DNA of 17,949 nt, from assembly GCA_023420795.1 (NCBI GenBank), contig JAEZVM010000406.1, forward strand, positions 1 to 17,949, given 5' to 3'. The stretch is from Pseudomonadota bacterium (GTDB taxonomy: Bacteria; Pseudomonadota; Gammaproteobacteria; Burkholderiales; Burkholderiaceae_D). The notes under the pieces are model-generated. The model made no database searches. It was given only the letters and a program-made list of their open reading frames with translations, and had not been told where the DNA came from. Both the position numbers and the translations under genes were made by a program. This document shows, piece by piece, positions 16,701-17,949 of this stretch (position 1 is its first letter; the number at the start of each line of letters is the position of its first letter).

Positions 16701-17517
16701 TGGACGCCCCGCCTTGCTGATCACCGCACATTACGCGTGCGCGAATTCTTCCTATTCCCTCGCCCGCTTCGCGCAGACATGCCGGCACATGGAAGCCGCG
16801 CGCCGGCTTTATGATCCCGCGATGGATGCGAGCCTGCTCTCCCTGTTCGGCGAGCATCCTTTCCCTTCGACTCTGCTGTTCGGCGCTTGGGCGCTATGGT
16901 CGCTCGGCGATTCGTCGCGTGCGATGGAGGCCGCCGAGCAAGCCATTGCCATTGCGCGCCGGGTGAATCATCCGCAGACGCTGGGGCTGACCTACTGCTG
17001 CGCCGGCATCCTGCATCGCCTGCGCGGGGAGCCGGACAAAGTCGCCGAATTCACCGGTGCGCTCTCCGAACTTGCTACGAAACATGATTTCCCTTTCTGG
17101 GAAGCGGTGAGTCATTGCATACAGGGATGGGCGGACGCCGCCAACGGCAATGAACAGGGCACGGTCCGTATCAGTAGCGCCATCGCGCAAATGCGCTCCG
17201 GCATTTTTGCAGGCGCCGTCATGTATTTCATGGAAATGCTTGCCGAGGCATTCGGCATGCTTGGCATGCACGAGGAACAGCTGCGAGCCGTCGATGAAGC
17301 GCTGGAGGTCATGCACAGCAATCATGATTCCCACTTCGAGGCCGAGCTGTACCGTCTCAAGGGCGAGTGCCTGTACAAGCTGTCCGGCAATGTCATTCAC
17401 GCGCGGGAATGGCTGGAAAAAGCGCTGGCGGTCGCCACCGCGCAGGGAGCAAAGGAACTGGAAAAGCGCGCCGCCGCAAGCCTCGCCAGACTGCCGGCCA
17501 ATTCATTCTCCACCTAA
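13798..17517 (+). CDS. Giant SARP-like regulator: winged helix, BTAD, degenerate nucleotide cyclase, STAND ATPase, TPR
   Basis: 1239-residue multidomain signal-transduction protein. In order: OmpR-type winged helix (~1-95, MLSLLGGWQLTSADGRQ), a cysteine cluster C110xxC113-x8-C122xxC125, BTAD (~150-255), class III nucleotide-cyclase-like domain (~274-415), STAND/AAA ATPase (~451-730) with Walker A GDPGIGKS (478-485) and Walker B LLLIAEDIHWAD, a winged-helix-like segment (~735-800), and a helical TPR-like tail (~830-1235). The cyclase domain looks dead: the usual first metal Asp is Glu282, the second is Ala321, the substrate Lys is Glu317 and the transition-state Asn is Ser383, though Arg387 remains. 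It is likely an ATP-switched transcription factor akin to AfsR or the mycobacterial cyclase-ATPase-HTH proteins. GTG 13798 is chosen because AAGGA lies 6 nt upstream and the fold begins there; the frame is open to TTG 13732. It is divergent from the chemoreceptor operon, a likely target. Confidence 0.88.
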   Translation: MLSLLGGWQLTSADGRQAGVPVPEKGRALLAYLATENRWHYRETLGELLWPDSPSPRANLRQALSILRAALDDDNAARPCLQIQRNAVRFAPDGGFVPDIAGFDELPASCNACDRKGVPEECAKCSADMERAVARYKGEFMAGFSLPDCLEFEAWLQLKRDAFRRHALSLLGRLADWYAANGAHDAALVYARRHVELEPWDEPGQRRLMQLYAAAGNHIAALRQFEAYSRELDEELGTAPDESTRALYKQLCVAVSQEARPPVPATTTPAPERLQVTVLYCEIDTAESDPEDIVASLREPTRRAIDIIRRNGGYHVESHGAGLLAYFGYPRPMENAAVAAARTASAISRAATERASARLGLHTGLIVTGDNAAVPDAGGQISSVAIRLCQMSAPGQIHLSGATHELISGYFRCQTQDLPSASGASGVNKSFLLQEETGALIRLDASARLTPLVGREKELARLTAAWHQPGSRAVLLRGDPGIGKSRLLRHFRELAEIQPAVVREVYCRPEYQNSAFHPLGDYLTKAANFTSADDDASRLDKLERYLSSRFPSLVEKMLPLLARLLSIPCEHRYAPPALSPQQEKESLLVLLLQMITLTAKGTPLLLIAEDIHWADPSTLDLLQKILDGSGKSRIFLLLTARPEFRPGWHRGVTQIDLAPLSSKEAATLVSLVDTEQSFPTETVARIVAATDGVPLFIEETARMFMARQGNPSSGSTIIPATLRDLLAARLDRLADAKHLAQICAVIGREFDGELLREVTPLNEADTARALHELQESGLVSRIASSDVPTYQFRHALIQEAAYQSQTRPARRDAHRRIARVLKSQATQWTRAPEVLAQHFCEAGDACEAIEWWRKAGTGAAGRGAVAEAIRHFKLALETIASLPEGRERDELELPILVELGSALIYKQGYGSLEADRMYSKAFALSEKCGASLDVFRSIWGLYLGSSSRTTHSDAMQIAERLLQLATQDGRPALLITAHYACANSSYSLARFAQTCRHMEAARRLYDPAMDASLLSLFGEHPFPSTLLFGAWALWSLGDSSRAMEAAEQAIAIARRVNHPQTLGLTYCCAGILHRLRGEPDKVAEFTGALSELATKHDFPFWEAVSHCIQGWADAANGNEQGTVRISSAIAQMRSGIFAGAVMYFMEMLAEAFGMLGMHEEQLRAVDEALEVMHSNHDSHFEAELYRLKGECLYKLSGNVIHAREWLEKALAVATAQGAKELEKRAAASLARLPANSFST

Positions 17518-17949
17518 GCGTTTCGATCTGCGCCCCTTCGGCGCCAGCATGACGCCGCTGCAGCCGGGCGCGCCGCAGCGGCAGGCAAACGCGCGCTTGA
17601 CCGCCGCCGTGTGCCGACCGTCGTAGATCAGGGCGTAGTTGTAGCTTAACTCTTCGCCTTCCTCTATCGGCTGCGTCGCATAGATATGGACGCGGCCGTC
17701 TTCATGTTCGAGCGCTTCGCAGTTGGGTTCACAGGAATGGTTGATGAAACGCGCCGCATTCCCGCCGCTGCCGCCGTCGATCACCCGGCCATCGGCAAGG
17801 CTGAAGAAAAAGGTGTGATTGAGCGGCCCGCCCGTTTTTTCCGCGCGCTGCAGCGCCTCGTCCCAGTGAATGCGTTCGCCCCGGTACTCGATGATGCGTT
17901 CGCCCGGCGCGATTGCTCTTGCCGCAAAAACGCCTTTCCCGTGGATGGC
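17503..17949 (-). CDS. SET-domain protein (5' end beyond the window)
   Basis: The last 148 residues of a SET-domain protein; the frame stays open to the right edge, so the start is outside. Visible motifs are HGKGVFAARAIAPGERIIEY (SET-N), the core RFINHSCEPNC, then ELSYNYAL, and the post-SET zinc site CRCGAPGC. These are the S-adenosylmethionine and lysine-binding signatures of SET lysine methyltransferases, including the NHSC motif and the tyrosine of YNY. Short stand-alone SET proteins of about 150-170 residues occur in some proteobacteria with largely unknown substrates. A GTG at 17784 lies in frame but would remove half of the SET fold, so it is not the start. The 3' end overlaps by 15 nt the 3' end of the convergent giant regulator. 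Confidence 0.88.
   Translation of the reverse strand, partial: AIHGKGVFAARAIAPGERIIEYRGERIHWDEALQRAEKTGGPLNHTFFFSLADGRVIDGGSGGNAARFINHSCEPNCEALEHEDGRVHIYATQPIEEGEELSYNYALIYDGRHTAAVKRAFACRCGAPGCSGVMLAPKGRRSKRLGGE

Noticed and set aside
13798..17517. STAND ATPase as an anti-phage defence sensor (Avs-like)
   Set aside because: The N-terminus is a winged-helix/BTAD transcription module rather than a nuclease or other effector, and no defence genes or mobile-element marks are nearby.

Overview
The window is about 18 kb of GC-rich (roughly 60%) proteobacterial chromosome. Gene families, codon bias and the mix of Aer-type chemoreceptor, short SET-domain protein and fatty-acid degradation genes suggest a beta-proteobacterium of the Burkholderiales, perhaps Oxalobacteraceae (Herminiimonas/Noviherbaspirillum-like). 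That placement is inference from family resemblance. I found no tRNA, rRNA, CRISPR array, insertion sequence or integrase.

Left part (1-9375) is a lipid/ketone catabolism neighbourhood with three different regulators. It begins with the truncated 3' part of an AraC-family regulator gene. A convergent two-gene beta-oxidation operon follows on the minus strand: a thiolase, then a FadB-like trifunctional hydratase/dehydrogenase. This operon is divergent from a TetR-family gene. The 174-bp gap between them holds a good sigma-70-type promoter for the operon with a palindrome in its spacer, plus two copies of a GGTAAT-N6-TACAC element, one beside each start codon, which looks like a shared TetR operator system. 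Next, on the minus strand, come an EthA-like Baeyer-Villiger/flavin monooxygenase and a PF10118 'predicted metal-dependent hydrolase' whose motifs look like a ferritin-type di-iron protein. They are divergent from a PucR/CdaR-type regulator. A plausible scheme is that the monooxygenase pair oxidises a hydrophobic ketone or related compound and the thiolase/FadB pair degrades the acyl-CoA products.

Middle part (9393-13465) is a signalling operon on the minus strand: an Aer-like PAS chemoreceptor whose end overlaps the start of a membrane-bound PAS-GGDEF-EAL protein with intact cyclic-di-GMP synthesis and hydrolysis motifs.

Right part (13466-17949) has a regulatory gap with an 11-bp-phased pair of AAGTCTT repeats, then a giant 1239-residue regulator. 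Its order is winged helix, BTAD, class III nucleotide-cyclase-like domain with lost catalytic residues, STAND ATPase and a TPR-like tail. It also has a four-cysteine cluster near the BTAD. Its 3' end overlaps by 15 nt the 3' end of a convergent SET-domain gene that runs off the right edge. The giant regulator and the divergent chemoreceptor/c-di-GMP operon are the most unusual part of the window.
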